Shown piece after piece: positions 8,389-16,311 of a stretch of 20,294 nucleotides of DNA. Positions within the stretch are counted from its first letter, which is position 1. Every line of letters begins with the position of its first letter. The stretch covers positions 1 through 20,294 of the forward strand of contig JAGHTV010000082.1 of NCBI GenBank assembly GCA_018065165.1. Direction: 5' to 3'. This stretch comes from Candidatus Sodaliphilus fimicaballi. Lineage in GTDB: Bacteria > Bacteroidota > Bacteroidia > Bacteroidales > Muribaculaceae. Under the pieces are notes generated by a model, which was not told the DNA's origin, ran no database searches, and was given only the letters and a program-made list of their open reading frames with translations. Position numbers and translations under genes: made by a program.

Positions 8389-8512
8389 CTCGTAAATAAT
8401 GAGAAATGAAAGTAATTTGCGAGTTAAAAATGATATTATAGGTTTTTTTTGCATTTGAAAAGTGGTTTTGAGAACTGAACAGCAATTTTAGGGCATTTTA
8501 ATCATTTCAACA

Positions 8513-9370
8513 ATGAAGGTTTTACTGTTTGGCAACAATTTTCAGGAGCAATCGCTTATTGGTATTAAAACGCTGGTTGACCGCATAGCTCAACGCGGCA
8601 TTGACTGTGCCGTAGAGGCCGAATTTTACAATTACCTTACCCAGCAACTGGGCGAGGAATTGCCTGCTGTACCCTTTGGTTGCGACCATCCTGTAGAGGC
8701 CGACTTGGCCATAAGCCTGGGCGGCGATGGCACATTTCTCACCACGGTAATGTGGGTTGCCGAGCATCACATTCCCATCGTTGGAGTCAACACTGGTCAC
8801 CTGGGATACCTCACCACTTGCAATGTTGAAGGTGCCTATCAAATGCTAGAATGCTTCATTAACGGCGAGTACAAGATTGACCAGCGCACCATGTTGTGTG
8901 TAAGCTGCGATGAAGTCGAAATAAAGCACCCGTTTGCCCTCAATGACATTGCTATACTGCGTTGCGATACATCGTCAATGATTGAGATGGAAACCACGCT
9001 TAGAGAATTGCCCCTCACAACCTATAAGGGTGACGGACTTGTTGTGAGCACTCCCACAGGGTCAACTGCCTATAATATGAGTGCAGGAGGTCCTATTATA
9101 GAGCCTACAGCGTCGTGTCTTGTACTTACTCCCGTTTCGCCACATTCACTTACTATGAGACCTCTGGTCGTTGCCGACGATGCTACAGTTAGTGTTGTTA
9201 CCCACTCGCGCGCTGGGCATTATCTTGTAAGTCTCGATGGCGAGAGTTTCACTTGCCCCAGGGGAAGCACTATAACCATAAGCAAGGCTCCCATCAAGGT
9301 GCTTGTAGTGCAACCGTTGCACCATAACTTTGCCACTACCCTGCGTCACAAACTCTCGTGGGGCATTTGA
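8513..9370 (+). CDS. nadK: NAD kinase
   Basis: A 285-residue cytoplasmic enzyme that phosphorylates NAD to NADP. The ATP/polyphosphate site motif GGDGT is at 70-74 in LAISLGGDGTFL. ND of the NDIAI motif is at 144-145, and the Gly-rich NAD site GDGLVVSTPTGSTAY is at 173-187. Length is normal for the family. It is the only plus-strand gene here, diverges from pdxJ and converges on the small hypothetical gene. The start is the ATG at 8513. No purine-rich ribosome binding site precedes it; the leader near the start is AU-rich, as is usual in Bacteroidota. Confidence 0.97.
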   Translation: MKVLLFGNNFQEQSLIGIKTLVDRIAQRGIDCAVEAEFYNYLTQQLGEELPAVPFGCDHPVEADLAISLGGDGTFLTTVMWVAEHHIPIVGVNTGHLGYLTTCNVEGAYQMLECFINGEYKIDQRTMLCVSCDEVEIKHPFALNDIAILRCDTSSMIEMETTLRELPLTTYKGDGLVVSTPTGSTAYNMSAGGPIIEPTASCLVLTPVSPHSLTMRPLVVADDATVSVVTHSRAGHYLVSLDGESFTCPRGSTITISKAPIKVLVVQPLHHNFATTLRHKLSWGI

Positions 9371-9407
9371 TGGGCAACCTTCCCGGGATGGCTTATGTCC
9401 CCTCTTT

Positions 9408-9440
9408 ATAATCAGGAACCGACTGATAATCGATTTTTTT
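9408..9440 (+). terminator. Intrinsic terminator of nadK
   Basis: A short stem ATCAG (9411-9415) / CTGAT (9423-9427) with a 7-nt loop is followed within 7 bases by seven T residues (9434-9440), 38 bp after the nadK stop. The stem is short, but the position and T tract are right. It abuts the stop codon of the convergent gene. Confidence 0.5.
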
Positions 9441-9899
9441 CTAGTATTTGAGATGTGACGAAGCTGTACGGCCCTCTTTGTTGGCAAAGGTGAACAGCGC
9501 CCATTGCCCAGTAAATTCGTTCTCGTATCTTACATGGTAGCGATCAATGGGCAATCCGCTCAGTGTTGCTGTTCCGTCTACTTTCGCCTCGTTTTTTGAC
9601 GGAGACAAGATTCCCTTTTTCTCGATTATTGTAAGTTTGTCGTCAATGACGGTTGCCACGATGTTTATCGTGTCGCCATCATTGATGGGTATGCCGTTGC
9701 GCAGCAACAGTATGTCGCCATCGTCTTGTGCTTGCAGCACTATGAGGCCGTCGTCGCTGGTAATGCACGGATTGAGCGTGAGCGATGTGATTACCGTTGT
9801 GGCGGGGTTGTGGGTGCGTTGCCCAAACATCATTGCCAGCACGGCCATGGCCACAGTGAGTGCCATCACAAAGAATTCGGTGGAGTTGATATCAATCAT
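9441..9899 (-). CDS. Hypothetical protein with N-terminal membrane anchor
   Basis: A 152-residue protein I do not recognise. Residues about 9-25 (FFVMALTVAMAVLAMMFG) form one hydrophobic helix, and the remainder looks beta-rich and is probably outside the cytoplasm. Within it, ILLLRNGIPINDGDTINIVATV and DGTATLSGLPIDRYHVRYEN look like strands of a small beta domain. It ends in TAG, one of only two TAG codons that close a reading frame in this window. It follows the porZ-like gene but is separated from it by a strong terminator, and I see no TAnnTTTG box directly upstream, so its promoter is unclear. It converges with nadK. Confidence 0.75.
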   Translation of the reverse strand: MIDINSTEFFVMALTVAMAVLAMMFGQRTHNPATTVITSLTLNPCITSDDGLIVLQAQDDGDILLLRNGIPINDGDTINIVATVIDDKLTIIEKKGILSPSKNEAKVDGTATLSGLPIDRYHVRYENEFTGQWALFTFANKEGRTASSHLKY

Positions 9900-9908
9900 T
9901 ATTCAAAG

Positions 9909-9956
9909 AAAAGACTATAGAAAAACCAGATGATGCCGGTCGTTCTATAGTCCTTT
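9909..9956 (-). terminator. Strong intrinsic terminator after the porZ-like gene
   Basis: A perfect 10-bp inverted repeat, GACTATAGAA at 9913-9922 and TTCTATAGTC at 9943-9952, encloses a second inner stem (ACCGG/CTGGT on the minus strand) with a 6-nt loop. On the minus strand the stem is followed by TTTTC. It lies 20 bp after the porZ-like stop. Confidence 0.75.
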
Positions 9957-9975
9957 ATGTGGGTTGAACTAAGTG

Positions 9976-12303
9976 TTACTTGACGATGCGCACTTGAGTT
10001 GTGGGCTCTGTGGGCAGGCTTTCTTCGTTCTCGCCTGCATATACATTGTAGACACCTGTAGCAAGGCGTTCGCCGGTTGTAGCGTCACATGCATCCCAGT
10101 GTGCGGTCTTGCCATGAGCTTGCAGTGTTGCAACTACATTGCCACGGCGGTCGGTAATCTTGACAAACGCGTTGTTCACAAGGTTAGCAATTGTTACATA
10201 ACCAGTGAATCCGGGCAGTACGGGGTTGGGGAATGCATGAGCGAACTCATTGCTATCTTTAGTAGTTTGAGGCTCGTTGAAGTATTCGGCAATACCACTG
10301 TCGGTAACAAACATTACCGAGTTGCGGTTAGGAATGGGACAGATGCTCCAAATGTTGTTTGAAGGCAAACTGCTGTTAGTTACATCATACTGTGCAAGAA
10401 CCTTTGAACCATCCTCGTTGAGAACATATACACCTTGAGTCTTGGTTCCTACCCATACTTGGTCCAGAGAGTCGGCAACGATTGCTTGAATCTCTTCGCC
10501 ATCGAGCAAGAATGCCATAGATGTGGGACTTTTCTTGGGACGAGTAACCTTGAAATCGTCACTAAAGGCTTTGGTGGGATCAAAATAGAATAATCCTGAA
10601 GTTGTACCAGCCCAGATGTTACCCTTGTTGTCGGGAGTGAGACAACGGATGTTGTTCCACTGCATTGATGTACCATCGGTATCGTTTACGCGAGTGTAAG
10701 AAACTGCCTTGGGATTTAAATTGTTCACATCTCCCTCGTTATCCCAAATAAGCATTTCTCTGTTGTGGTCACCATTGGTAAACACTTTAATATCAGAGCC
10801 TTTTGAAATTGCAAAACAAGATCGGAACCATGAACCTCTCGAATTTGTATCTTCGTTAATGTTTGGAATAATCCAGTCATCCATGGTTACATTCTTATTA
10901 TGAAGTTTATCTTTGGGGAGAGCAATTACTAATGGGAAGTTACGGTCAGTGTGTCGAGTCTGAACAGCCCACAAATTACCTTGATTATCAAGGCGGATAG
11001 CTCCCATTGCATACAATGGTGCATTTGTGCGACCATCATAATTTACTAGAACCGTATCATTTACAACATGAGCATTAATACTATAAGCGCCTGTTTTATT
11101 TTGTGATCCTTGACTCCAATGGCTGTAGAAATATGAATTTTTCTGTCCTGGTTCAAAAACAAGCCAGAATGCACCCACGTTTTGGCGGCCCACAGGAGAT
11201 ACATTCTTCCACTGGTTACCATCATAGCTCCAAATCTCAACGGTTGATGTTGAAGATGGAACTACACCTGTGGTTGTAGAACTTGATACATAGCACTTAC
11301 CGTCGCCAGGGTTATATACGCTATTATAGGTATTCTTTGATATACCAATTCCGTTAGGATTATAGTAAGTTGATACACCTTTCTTGTGGAGACCTGATGT
11401 GCCGAGGGCCCAAATCGTGCCATCACCAGCAGGGTTAGAAGAGAAAAACTCCTTGGTTGCTGTAACCTTTGTGGGATTTTCTCCTGCCTCGTCAAATGTG
11501 TAGTAGTAACCTAGAGTCTGGAAGTTGGCGATGAAACCATTGGCAATGTGTTGAACGTTGCTTACTGCACCAGTGGCAACCGATACAAAGGTTATGGGAG
11601 ACTCGGTGTTCTCAAGGTTGATTGTGCAACGCTCCAGACCTGCGCTAGACTTTACAAAGAAAGACTGATTGCCGATGCCATAGAACTTGGCATTCTTCAT
11701 GCTTGTATAAGTGCTTGCAAACTTTGACAGGTCGTCATGATACTTGCGAGTGTCGTAGAATATCTCATCATCATGTGCCAGCACCATTACATCTCCTACT
11801 TGTGCAACCGATGAGATGCTGGTGTTGTAGTAGTAAGTTTGAGATATCTGCATTGTCTTGTCTTCGATGACAACTACGCCAAACTCGGTAGCGAGATATG
11901 CCTTGCCACCTGCAAATGTCACATCGTTGATGCCCTTCTTGCCATTGTAGATTACATCTTTGATGTCGGGAATATTGATAATGCCACCATCGGCGCGCAC
12001 AACGTCAATGTTAGAGTTGTTGTATGTCACAAGCATGTAATTGGCGTCATAGTTGTAGTAGATGCCACTAACGGTAAGGTCTGATGCCCCGTTATCTCTG
12101 TTAAGAGCTGCAGTTTCACCAGTTGCTTTATCATAGTAAAACAATGCACTTCCGTTCTGGAAATATACTTTATTACCAGCATCAATAAGATTCGTTGCAC
12201 CACTGCCTAAATAAGAGGGATGAGAGATCCACTGTCCTGTACTTTGTGCAGTACTAACCATAGCAATAGTTGCCGCCAGAATGAAAATAACTCGTTTTAT
12301 CAT
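9976..12303 (-). CDS. porZ: PorZ-like type IX secretion-associated propeller protein
   Basis: A 775-residue exported protein whose N-terminus MIKRVIFILAATIAMVSTAQS is a signal peptide. The body is built of beta-propeller blades of the two-component-regulator type (ITCL-like blades such as NNIRCLTPDNKGNIWAGT and DSLDQVWVGTKTQGVYVL). Near the start lies the PorZ-type N-terminal propeller (GNKVYFQNGSALFYYDKATG). The last ~85 residues (HAFPNPVLPGFTGYVTIANL, VKITDRRGNVV, ending VRIVK) form a type IX C-terminal-domain-like module. Length and architecture match PorZ (about 776 residues in Porphyromonas gingivalis). In that species PorZ sits at the cell surface and works with the sortase-like PorU. 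Assignment as true PorZ is inference; related Bacteroidales proteins keep this fold without proven secretion roles. Confidence 0.7.
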   Translation of the reverse strand: MIKRVIFILAATIAMVSTAQSTGQWISHPSYLGSGATNLIDAGNKVYFQNGSALFYYDKATGETAALNRDNGASDLTVSGIYYNYDANYMLVTYNNSNIDVVRADGGIINIPDIKDVIYNGKKGINDVTFAGGKAYLATEFGVVVIEDKTMQISQTYYYNTSISSVAQVGDVMVLAHDDEIFYDTRKYHDDLSKFASTYTSMKNAKFYGIGNQSFFVKSSAGLERCTINLENTESPITFVSVATGAVSNVQHIANGFIANFQTLGYYYTFDEAGENPTKVTATKEFFSSNPAGDGTIWALGTSGLHKKGVSTYYNPNGIGISKNTYNSVYNPGDGKCYVSSSTTTGVVPSSTSTVEIWSYDGNQWKNVSPVGRQNVGAFWLVFEPGQKNSYFYSHWSQGSQNKTGAYSINAHVVNDTVLVNYDGRTNAPLYAMGAIRLDNQGNLWAVQTRHTDRNFPLVIALPKDKLHNKNVTMDDWIIPNINEDTNSRGSWFRSCFAISKGSDIKVFTNGDHNREMLIWDNEGDVNNLNPKAVSYTRVNDTDGTSMQWNNIRCLTPDNKGNIWAGTTSGLFYFDPTKAFSDDFKVTRPKKSPTSMAFLLDGEEIQAIVADSLDQVWVGTKTQGVYVLNEDGSKVLAQYDVTNSSLPSNNIWSICPIPNRNSVMFVTDSGIAEYFNEPQTTKDSNEFAHAFPNPVLPGFTGYVTIANLVNNAFVKITDRRGNVVATLQAHGKTAHWDACDATTGERLATGVYNVYAGENEESLPTEPTTQVRIVK

Positions 12304-12349
12304 AGTTGTCAGATATTATGTTTCACCTAAATAGAGATAACTTAATTCA

Positions 12350-12378
12350 CAAAGGTACAAAATTATTCCAAAAATCAA
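12350..12378 (-). promoter_or_regulatory. Bacteroidota-type promoter of the porZ-like gene
   Basis: On the minus strand TACCTTTG (12350-12357) is a perfect -7 element (TAnnTTTG). A TTG at 12376-12378 lies 18 bp further upstream, close to the expected -33 spacing. The start codon is about 47 bp downstream of the box. Confidence 0.7.
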
Positions 12379-12430
12379 CTCTTTTTCTCAGAATTAATTC
12401 ATTTTTTTGTTGATTTACATTAGTTTGCCA

Positions 12431-13543
12431 TTATTTATCCTGTTTTTTGCCAGCGATGACGCGTAGCGAAAAACGGTAAATGCCTAGTGCGTTGTAGACA
12501 TAGACAACGACAATCGTGAGCAGTATATACAGCAGTAGCTGTGTATATGTCCAGGTGGGAAAATGTCGGCCACTGACTTGTAAAAGTATCCAGCGGGTGA
12601 GAGGGTGCAGGATGTAAACAAGTGCCGATACTTTGCCTACTGTGGCAAAGCACTTAAGCGTTTTGCCGCGCATCAAATAGGCGCTGCATATTGCAACCAT
12701 TGCCCCAAAGGCGTAGTTCGCCCCCCAACTGTAGTAGTTGAAGCAGTTGGCAACCACTATCACCAACAGGACTGGCAGCATAATGGCTGCACGACGTGTG
12801 GTAAGGTGAATCTTGTGGCCAAAGCGTGCCGCCAATATTCCCAAACCAAAGGGAATGAATCCCACAGTGCCGTTATATCGTATTATACTTGCTCCTATGC
12901 TTCCTTGTGGAAATATGAGGTGTGCCGCATATCCCAGTAGAATAAGTCCTACAGGTACCCATAAACGACTTTTGACCCCTTGGAAGTGATGGATAAGAGC
13001 ATAAACCACATATAGTTGCATCATCATGCCCAAGTACCAGTATATGAATGGGTTGATTTTTACACTTAGCGACAGTGCAGGCTCTATCGATCCTATTGCA
13101 ATGGCTATGTTATTCACCATGCCCAACTGTGTAATGACCGATGCAAGGTTTGGCAATGGTTTGTTCATATAGGCAAGCATGGCGATAAACACCAGTTGGG
13201 GGATGAGTACAAGCGAAAGCAGCTTCCGCCATGAATTTAATACAAAACGGCCAGCTTTAAATGTCGCGTTACCCTGTTCGTACTTGCGTACGAGGCCATA
13301 TCCGCCTAGGAACATGAATGTAGGTAGCAGATAGAATCCAAATGTGGAAAATAGATTTACGGGCAGATTTATGTCGGGATTGAGTATATAGCTTCCCCAG
13401 CGACATGTCTGGTCAAGCTTAAACTCAAACTCGCTTTCTTTTATAGCAAAAGTAAACAGGTGGCAATAATTGTGCAGCATGATGAATATTATTGCCAGTC
13501 CGCGCATGGCGGCGCACTGTTGCTTGCTTAGTAGTGGGTTCAT
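12431..13543 (-). CDS. Acyltransferase-3 family membrane protein
   Basis: About 370 residues with some ten hydrophobic helices. The N-terminal signature CAAMRGLAIIFIMLHNYCH is the acyltransferase-3 (OafA/NolL-like) pattern, with Arg in the first helix region and a His just after. These enzymes move acyl groups such as acetyl onto sugars of surface polysaccharide, lipopolysaccharide or other envelope acceptors; the acceptor here is unknown. I choose the ATG at 13541-13543 (MNPLLSKQQ). A TTG five codons earlier is also in frame, but it lies in the T tract of the upstream hairpin. No transport or glycosyltransferase genes are adjacent, so it is not part of a visible polysaccharide locus. Confidence 0.88.
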   Translation of the reverse strand: MNPLLSKQQCAAMRGLAIIFIMLHNYCHLFTFAIKESEFEFKLDQTCRWGSYILNPDINLPVNLFSTFGFYLLPTFMFLGGYGLVRKYEQGNATFKAGRFVLNSWRKLLSLVLIPQLVFIAMLAYMNKPLPNLASVITQLGMVNNIAIAIGSIEPALSLSVKINPFIYWYLGMMMQLYVVYALIHHFQGVKSRLWVPVGLILLGYAAHLIFPQGSIGASIIRYNGTVGFIPFGLGILAARFGHKIHLTTRRAAIMLPVLLVIVVANCFNYYSWGANYAFGAMVAICSAYLMRGKTLKCFATVGKVSALVYILHPLTRWILLQVSGRHFPTWTYTQLLLYILLTIVVVYVYNALGIYRFSLRVIAGKKQDK

Positions 13544-13555
13544 TGTGTGTGGTTG

Positions 13556-13603
13556 CAAAAATAGGCCTAGGCACCTAGAAATTTCTAGACACCTAGGCTA
13601 TTT
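13556..13603 (-). terminator. Long hairpin terminator of lysS, overlapping the next gene's leader
   Basis: Two adjacent 16-nt arms, 13566-13581 and 13582-13597, pair along their full length on the minus strand if three central G-U pairs are allowed. Six further pairs (AAATAG/CTATTT, 13559-13564 with 13598-13603) extend the stem past one bulged base. The minus strand then has TTTTT. On the plus strand the same three positions are A-C mismatches, so RNA from the minus strand is the stable form. TATTTTTG (13556-13563) inside the T tract also fits a -7 box for the acyltransferase gene. Confidence 0.8.
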
Positions 13604-13628
13604 AGTTTTTTCTTATTGCATTTTGTGA

Positions 13629-15362
13629 TTAGGCCTTAGCGGCTTCTACCCATTGCTTAACCTCGTCGGCTGTGGGTGCCTTGTAGCCCAGCTTGTACTT
13701 CTTGTTGATGTCGAGCAGGTCTTGGAACAACTTGCCGGGACGCTCCAGCGCACCGAGTGCCTCAACGGTGAGGACACCTGCCTTCTGGATGGGAGCTACC
13801 CACTCGGCGGGAATGCCCAGTGCGGTGAACGCCTCTTCCTTGTCGCGCTTAGCAACCTTCTCGGGACGCATCTGTGGGAACAGGAGCACATCCTGGATGT
13901 AGCTGTTGCCTGTCATGAGCATGACAAGGCGGTCAATACCGATGCCGATACCACTTGTGGGAGGCATACCGTATTGCAGTGCACGCAGGAAGTCCTGGTC
14001 GATGATCATAGCCTCGTCGTCGCCCTTGTCAGCCAGTCGCATTTGCTCCTTGAAGCGTTCCTCCTGGTCGATGGGGTCGTTAAGCTCACTGTAGGCGTTG
14101 GCAAGCTCCTTGCCGTTGACCATGAGCTCGAAACGCTCGGTGAGGCCTGCCTTGCTGCGGTGCATCTTGGTCAGGGGTGACATCTCCACGGGATAGTCGA
14201 TGATGAATGTGGGCTGGATGAATGTGCCCTCGCAAGTCTCGCCGAAGATCTCGTCGATGAGCTTGCCCTTGCCCATTGTCTCGTCAACCTCGATATTGAG
14301 TTTCTTGCACACTTCGCGCATTTCTTCCTCGCTCATGCCGTTAAGGTCGTAACCAGTCTTCTCCTTGATTGCATCCAGGATGGGGAGGCGGCGGTAGGGA
14401 GCCTTGAAGCTGATGGTCTTGCCATCGATTACTGTCTCGGTGCTGCCGTTAACTGCGATGCAAATCTTCTCGAGCAGCTGCTCAGTGAACGACATCATCC
14501 AGTTGTAATCCTTATACTGAACGTAGAGCTCCATGCAGGTGAACTCGGGGTTGTGGTTGCGGTCCATACCCTCGTTGCGGAAGTTCTTGCCTATCTCGTA
14601 TACACCCTCGAAACCACCCACGATGAGGCGCTTGAGGTAGAGCTCGGTAGCGATGCGCATATACATGCCTATGTTGAGCGCGTTGAAGTGAGTCATGAAG
14701 GGGCGAGCGCTAGCACCGCCGGCGATAGCCTGCAGTGTGGGAGTCTCAACCTCGGTGTAGCCTGCCGCGTCGAGCTCGGCACGCAGAGTGCGCAGCACAG
14801 TGGCACGCTTCAAGAAGGTATCCTTAACGCCTGCAGTCACGATGAGGTCAACGTAGCGCTGACGGTAACGCAGCTCGGGATCCTCAAATGCATCGTATGT
14901 CACGCCGTCCTTAACCTTAACCACGGGGAGGGGCTTGAGCGACTTGCTCAGCAGCTTGAGCTCCTGAGCGTGAACGCTGATCTCGCCTGTTTGAGTGCGG
15001 AATACGAAACCCTTCACACCCACGAAGTCGCCCATGTCGAGCAGCTTCTTGAATACCACATTGTACAGGTCCTTGTCCTCGCCGGGGCACAGGTCGTCGC
15101 GGCTGATGTACACCTGGATGCGACCGTGAGAGTCTTGCAGCTCGATGAACGATGCCTTACCCATGATGCGGCGGCTCATGATACGGCCGGCAATGCTCAC
15201 GGGGCGGGGCTCGGCCTCGTCGCTAAACTGAGCGCTAATGTCGTCGCTGTAGGCGTCGACTACATACTCGTCGGCAGGATAGGGGTTAATGCCAAGTTCG
15301 CGCAAGGTGTTGAGACTATTGCGGCGAATTATTTCTTGTTCGCTAAGTTCTAAAATATTCAT
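13629..15362 (-). CDS. lysS: Lysine--tRNA ligase (class II)
   Basis: A 577-residue enzyme that charges tRNA-Lys. An N-terminal OB-fold anticodon-binding domain (about 50-160) includes [20 protein letters not shown]. The class II catalytic core follows, with motif 2 at [20 protein letters not shown] (about 262-281) and motif 3 at [15 protein letters not shown] (about 472-486). About 75 residues after motif 3 (from [17 protein letters not shown]) form a C-terminal extension absent from the roughly 505-residue E. coli enzyme but usual in Bacteroidales. It ends 25 bp before a strong hairpin terminator. No T-box or other known leader is visible upstream, and no TAnnTTTG box is found in the 460-bp gap, so its promoter is not identified. 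Confidence 0.97.
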   Translation of the reverse strand: MNILELSEQEIIRRNSLNTLRELGINPYPADEYVVDAYSDDISAQFSDEAEPRPVSIAGRIMSRRIMGKASFIELQDSHGRIQVYISRDDLCPGEDKDLYNVVFKKLLDMGDFVGVKGFVFRTQTGEISVHAQELKLLSKSLKPLPVVKVKDGVTYDAFEDPELRYRQRYVDLIVTAGVKDTFLKRATVLRTLRAELDAAGYTEVETPTLQAIAGGASARPFMTHFNALNIGMYMRIATELYLKRLIVGGFEGVYEIGKNFRNEGMDRNHNPEFTCMELYVQYKDYNWMMSFTEQLLEKICIAVNGSTETVIDGKTISFKAPYRRLPILDAIKEKTGYDLNGMSEEEMREVCKKLNIEVDETMGKGKLIDEIFGETCEGTFIQPTFIIDYPVEMSPLTKMHRSKAGLTERFELMVNGKELANAYSELNDPIDQEERFKEQMRLADKGDDEAMIIDQDFLRALQYGMPPTSGIGIGIDRLVMLMTGNSYIQDVLLFPQMRPEKVAKRDKEEAFTALGIPAEWVAPIQKAGVLTVEALGALERPGKLFQDLLDINKKYKLGYKAPTADEVKQWVEAAKA

Positions 15363-15395
15363 ATATGTTTGTGTTTTAATGTTTTTTTATTTTAA

Positions 15396-15417
15396 CGAAA
15401 AACGAAGTACGAAAAAC
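15396..15417. repeat. Copy of the GAAGTACGAAAAA intergenic repeat
   Basis: CGAAAAAC followed by GAAGTACGAAAAAC lies 34-55 bp upstream of the lysS ATG. The same 13-nt core occurs twice more at 16312-16341, upstream of the lipoprotein gene. Confidence 0.7.
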
Positions 15418-15512
15418 TTCTTTCCTCGCGCAGATCGCGCGGAATATTTTTCAACTGACAGAAATTAAAAGAAATTAAAATAAATTTTTTCAGTTTTTTT
15501 CTCAATAGCGCC

Positions 15513-15784
15513 ACTGTGCCCGACGGTTTCGCCGTCGGGGGGAGTGTCGTCTTCTCCGTGCCCCTCTGCGAGATAGAGCGAGATAGCAACGTTATAGCGA
15601 AGCCTTTTGTCCTTATAGTCTAAAATAAATTAAAAGAACCGAACCTCGGCGTGCTCATGGGGGTGAGCAGCAGATGTAGGGACTGCACTCCTGTGCTGTC
15701 CGCAATGCCCGTGCCGCGACTCGCAAACCTCCATTAATCTGTGGTTTGTATTGTTCGTGTTTTCCCGACCTGGTCGGGCACAGT
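15513..15784. repeat. 272-bp segment with perfect 12-bp inverted ends and REP-like hairpins
   Basis: ACTGTGCCCGAC (15513-15524) is repeated exactly, inverted, as GTCGGGCACAGT (15773-15784). At each end the inner part folds into its own hairpin: CCCGACGG-TTTCG-CCGTCGGG (15519-15539) and CCCGACC-T-GGTCGGG (15764-15778). Each hairpin has an ACTGTG/CACAGT tail on its outer side. This resembles a pair of oppositely oriented REP elements, or a small non-autonomous transposon. No clear target-site duplication is seen at the edges. Confidence 0.65.
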
Positions 15785-15786
15785 TT

Positions 15787-15822
15787 GCGTTAGCGTTTAC
15801 ATTAGCGTTTACGTTAGCTTGT
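15787..15822. repeat. 12-nt tandem repeat, three copies, with a 6-nt sub-period
   Basis: GCGTTAGCGTTT, ACATTAGCGTTT and ACGTTAGCTTGT follow one another directly. Each splits into two related 6-mers (RCGTTA, GCGTTT). The array ends 3 bp before the stop codon end of the lipoprotein gene, so it would lie in its 3' untranslated RNA. Confidence 0.75.
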
Positions 15823-15825
15823 CTG

Positions 15826-16263
15826 TTATGACCCCAGTTTTTCCATCTTGAGTTTCTTCATAGCCTCGGCGAGCTTCTGGCCCAGTACCTGCTGGAACTC
15901 GTCTTGCTTGCCGGCCTTGGTGTAGTACTCACCCAGCTTGAGGAGCATGCCTGTTACCTTGTTTTTCTCTTCCTCGGTCAGGGTGCCGTCAACCTCCTTT
16001 ATTGCAATCTCGAGTTGAGCGTCGACCATGGCTTGAGCGTCCTGGGCAACATTGCCTGTGGGCGTGTAGTCGCTACTTGCTGCCAGAGCCTCTCGGGTAT
16101 TCTTAACAGCTTCTTCTTGAGCTACACCATTGTCGTTGGCAGCAGGAGCATCCTGCTCGGTTGTGGTAGCAGTGCTGTCGGCTACGGGAGTGTTAGTCTC
16201 GGCTGTGTTGTTGCACGCCATCAGGGCAGCAGCAACCATAGCAGTGAATAAGTATTTCTTCAT
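15826..16263 (-). CDS. Small predicted lipoprotein, function unknown
   Basis: A 145-residue protein. The signal peptide MKKYLFTAMVAAALMAC ends in the lipobox LMAC, so C17 should be lipidated and the protein tethered to a membrane. Residues about 18-60 are a flexible Thr/Ala/Asn/Asp/Glu-rich linker. The remainder is predicted largely helical (AQAMVDAQLEIAIKEVDGTL, EKNKVTGMLLKLGEYYTKAG, ending in Lys-rich KLAEAMKKLKMEKLGS). I do not recognise a family. It has its own Bacteroidota-type promoter (16294-16301) and lies after the der terminator, so it is probably transcribed alone. Confidence 0.85.
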   Translation of the reverse strand: MKKYLFTAMVAAALMACNNTAETNTPVADSTATTTEQDAPAANDNGVAQEEAVKNTREALAASSDYTPTGNVAQDAQAMVDAQLEIAIKEVDGTLTEEEKNKVTGMLLKLGEYYTKAGKQDEFQQVLGQKLAEAMKKLKMEKLGS

Positions 16264-16293
16264 ATCTTATTGGTGTATATAATATTCAACTTA

Positions 16294-16301
16294 CAAAGGT
16301 A
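16294..16301 (-). promoter_or_regulatory. Bacteroidota-type -7 element of the lipoprotein gene
   Basis: TACCTTTG on the minus strand is identical to the box upstream of the porZ-like gene and lies 31 bp from the ATG, giving a leader of roughly 20-25 nt. The expected -33 region (around 16321) falls inside the GAAGTACGAAAAA repeat and reads TTTC rather than TTTG. Confidence 0.7.
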
Positions 16302-16311
16302 CGATTTTTTT

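Larger units (their letters stand above)
15363..15825. other. 463-bp non-coding gap with many hairpins and repeats
   Basis: No credible gene lies here. Nearest lysS is an AT-rich leader with a copy of the GAAGTACGAAAAA repeat (15396-15417) and a GC stem CGCGC/GCGCG around 15425-15440. A 272-bp segment bounded by inverted repeats follows (15513-15784, separate entry), and then a 6/12-nt tandem repeat next to the lipoprotein stop codon. Within the bounded segment are stems at 15519-15539, 15653-15668 (GCTCA/TGAGC) and 15680-15701 (nine pairs with one T-T mismatch), plus a 10-nt direct repeat GCGAGATAGA / GCGAGATAGC at 15568-15587. It may hold a small RNA or a decayed mobile element. Confidence 0.7.

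Noticed and set aside
13541..13558. TTG start for the acyltransferase at 13556-13558
   Set aside because: It falls in the T tract of the upstream terminator and inside a -7-like box. The ATG five codons later gives the expected N-terminus for the family.
15392..15589. 65-codon minus-strand frame upstream of lysS
   Set aside because: It runs across a REP-like hairpin, an AT-rich stretch and the GAAGTACGAAAAA repeat. Its translation is low-complexity basic sequence with no recognisable domain.
15363..15825. T-box or other known riboswitch upstream of lysS
   Set aside because: No T-box core sequence or other known aptamer motif could be recognised, and T-boxes are not typical of Bacteroidota.
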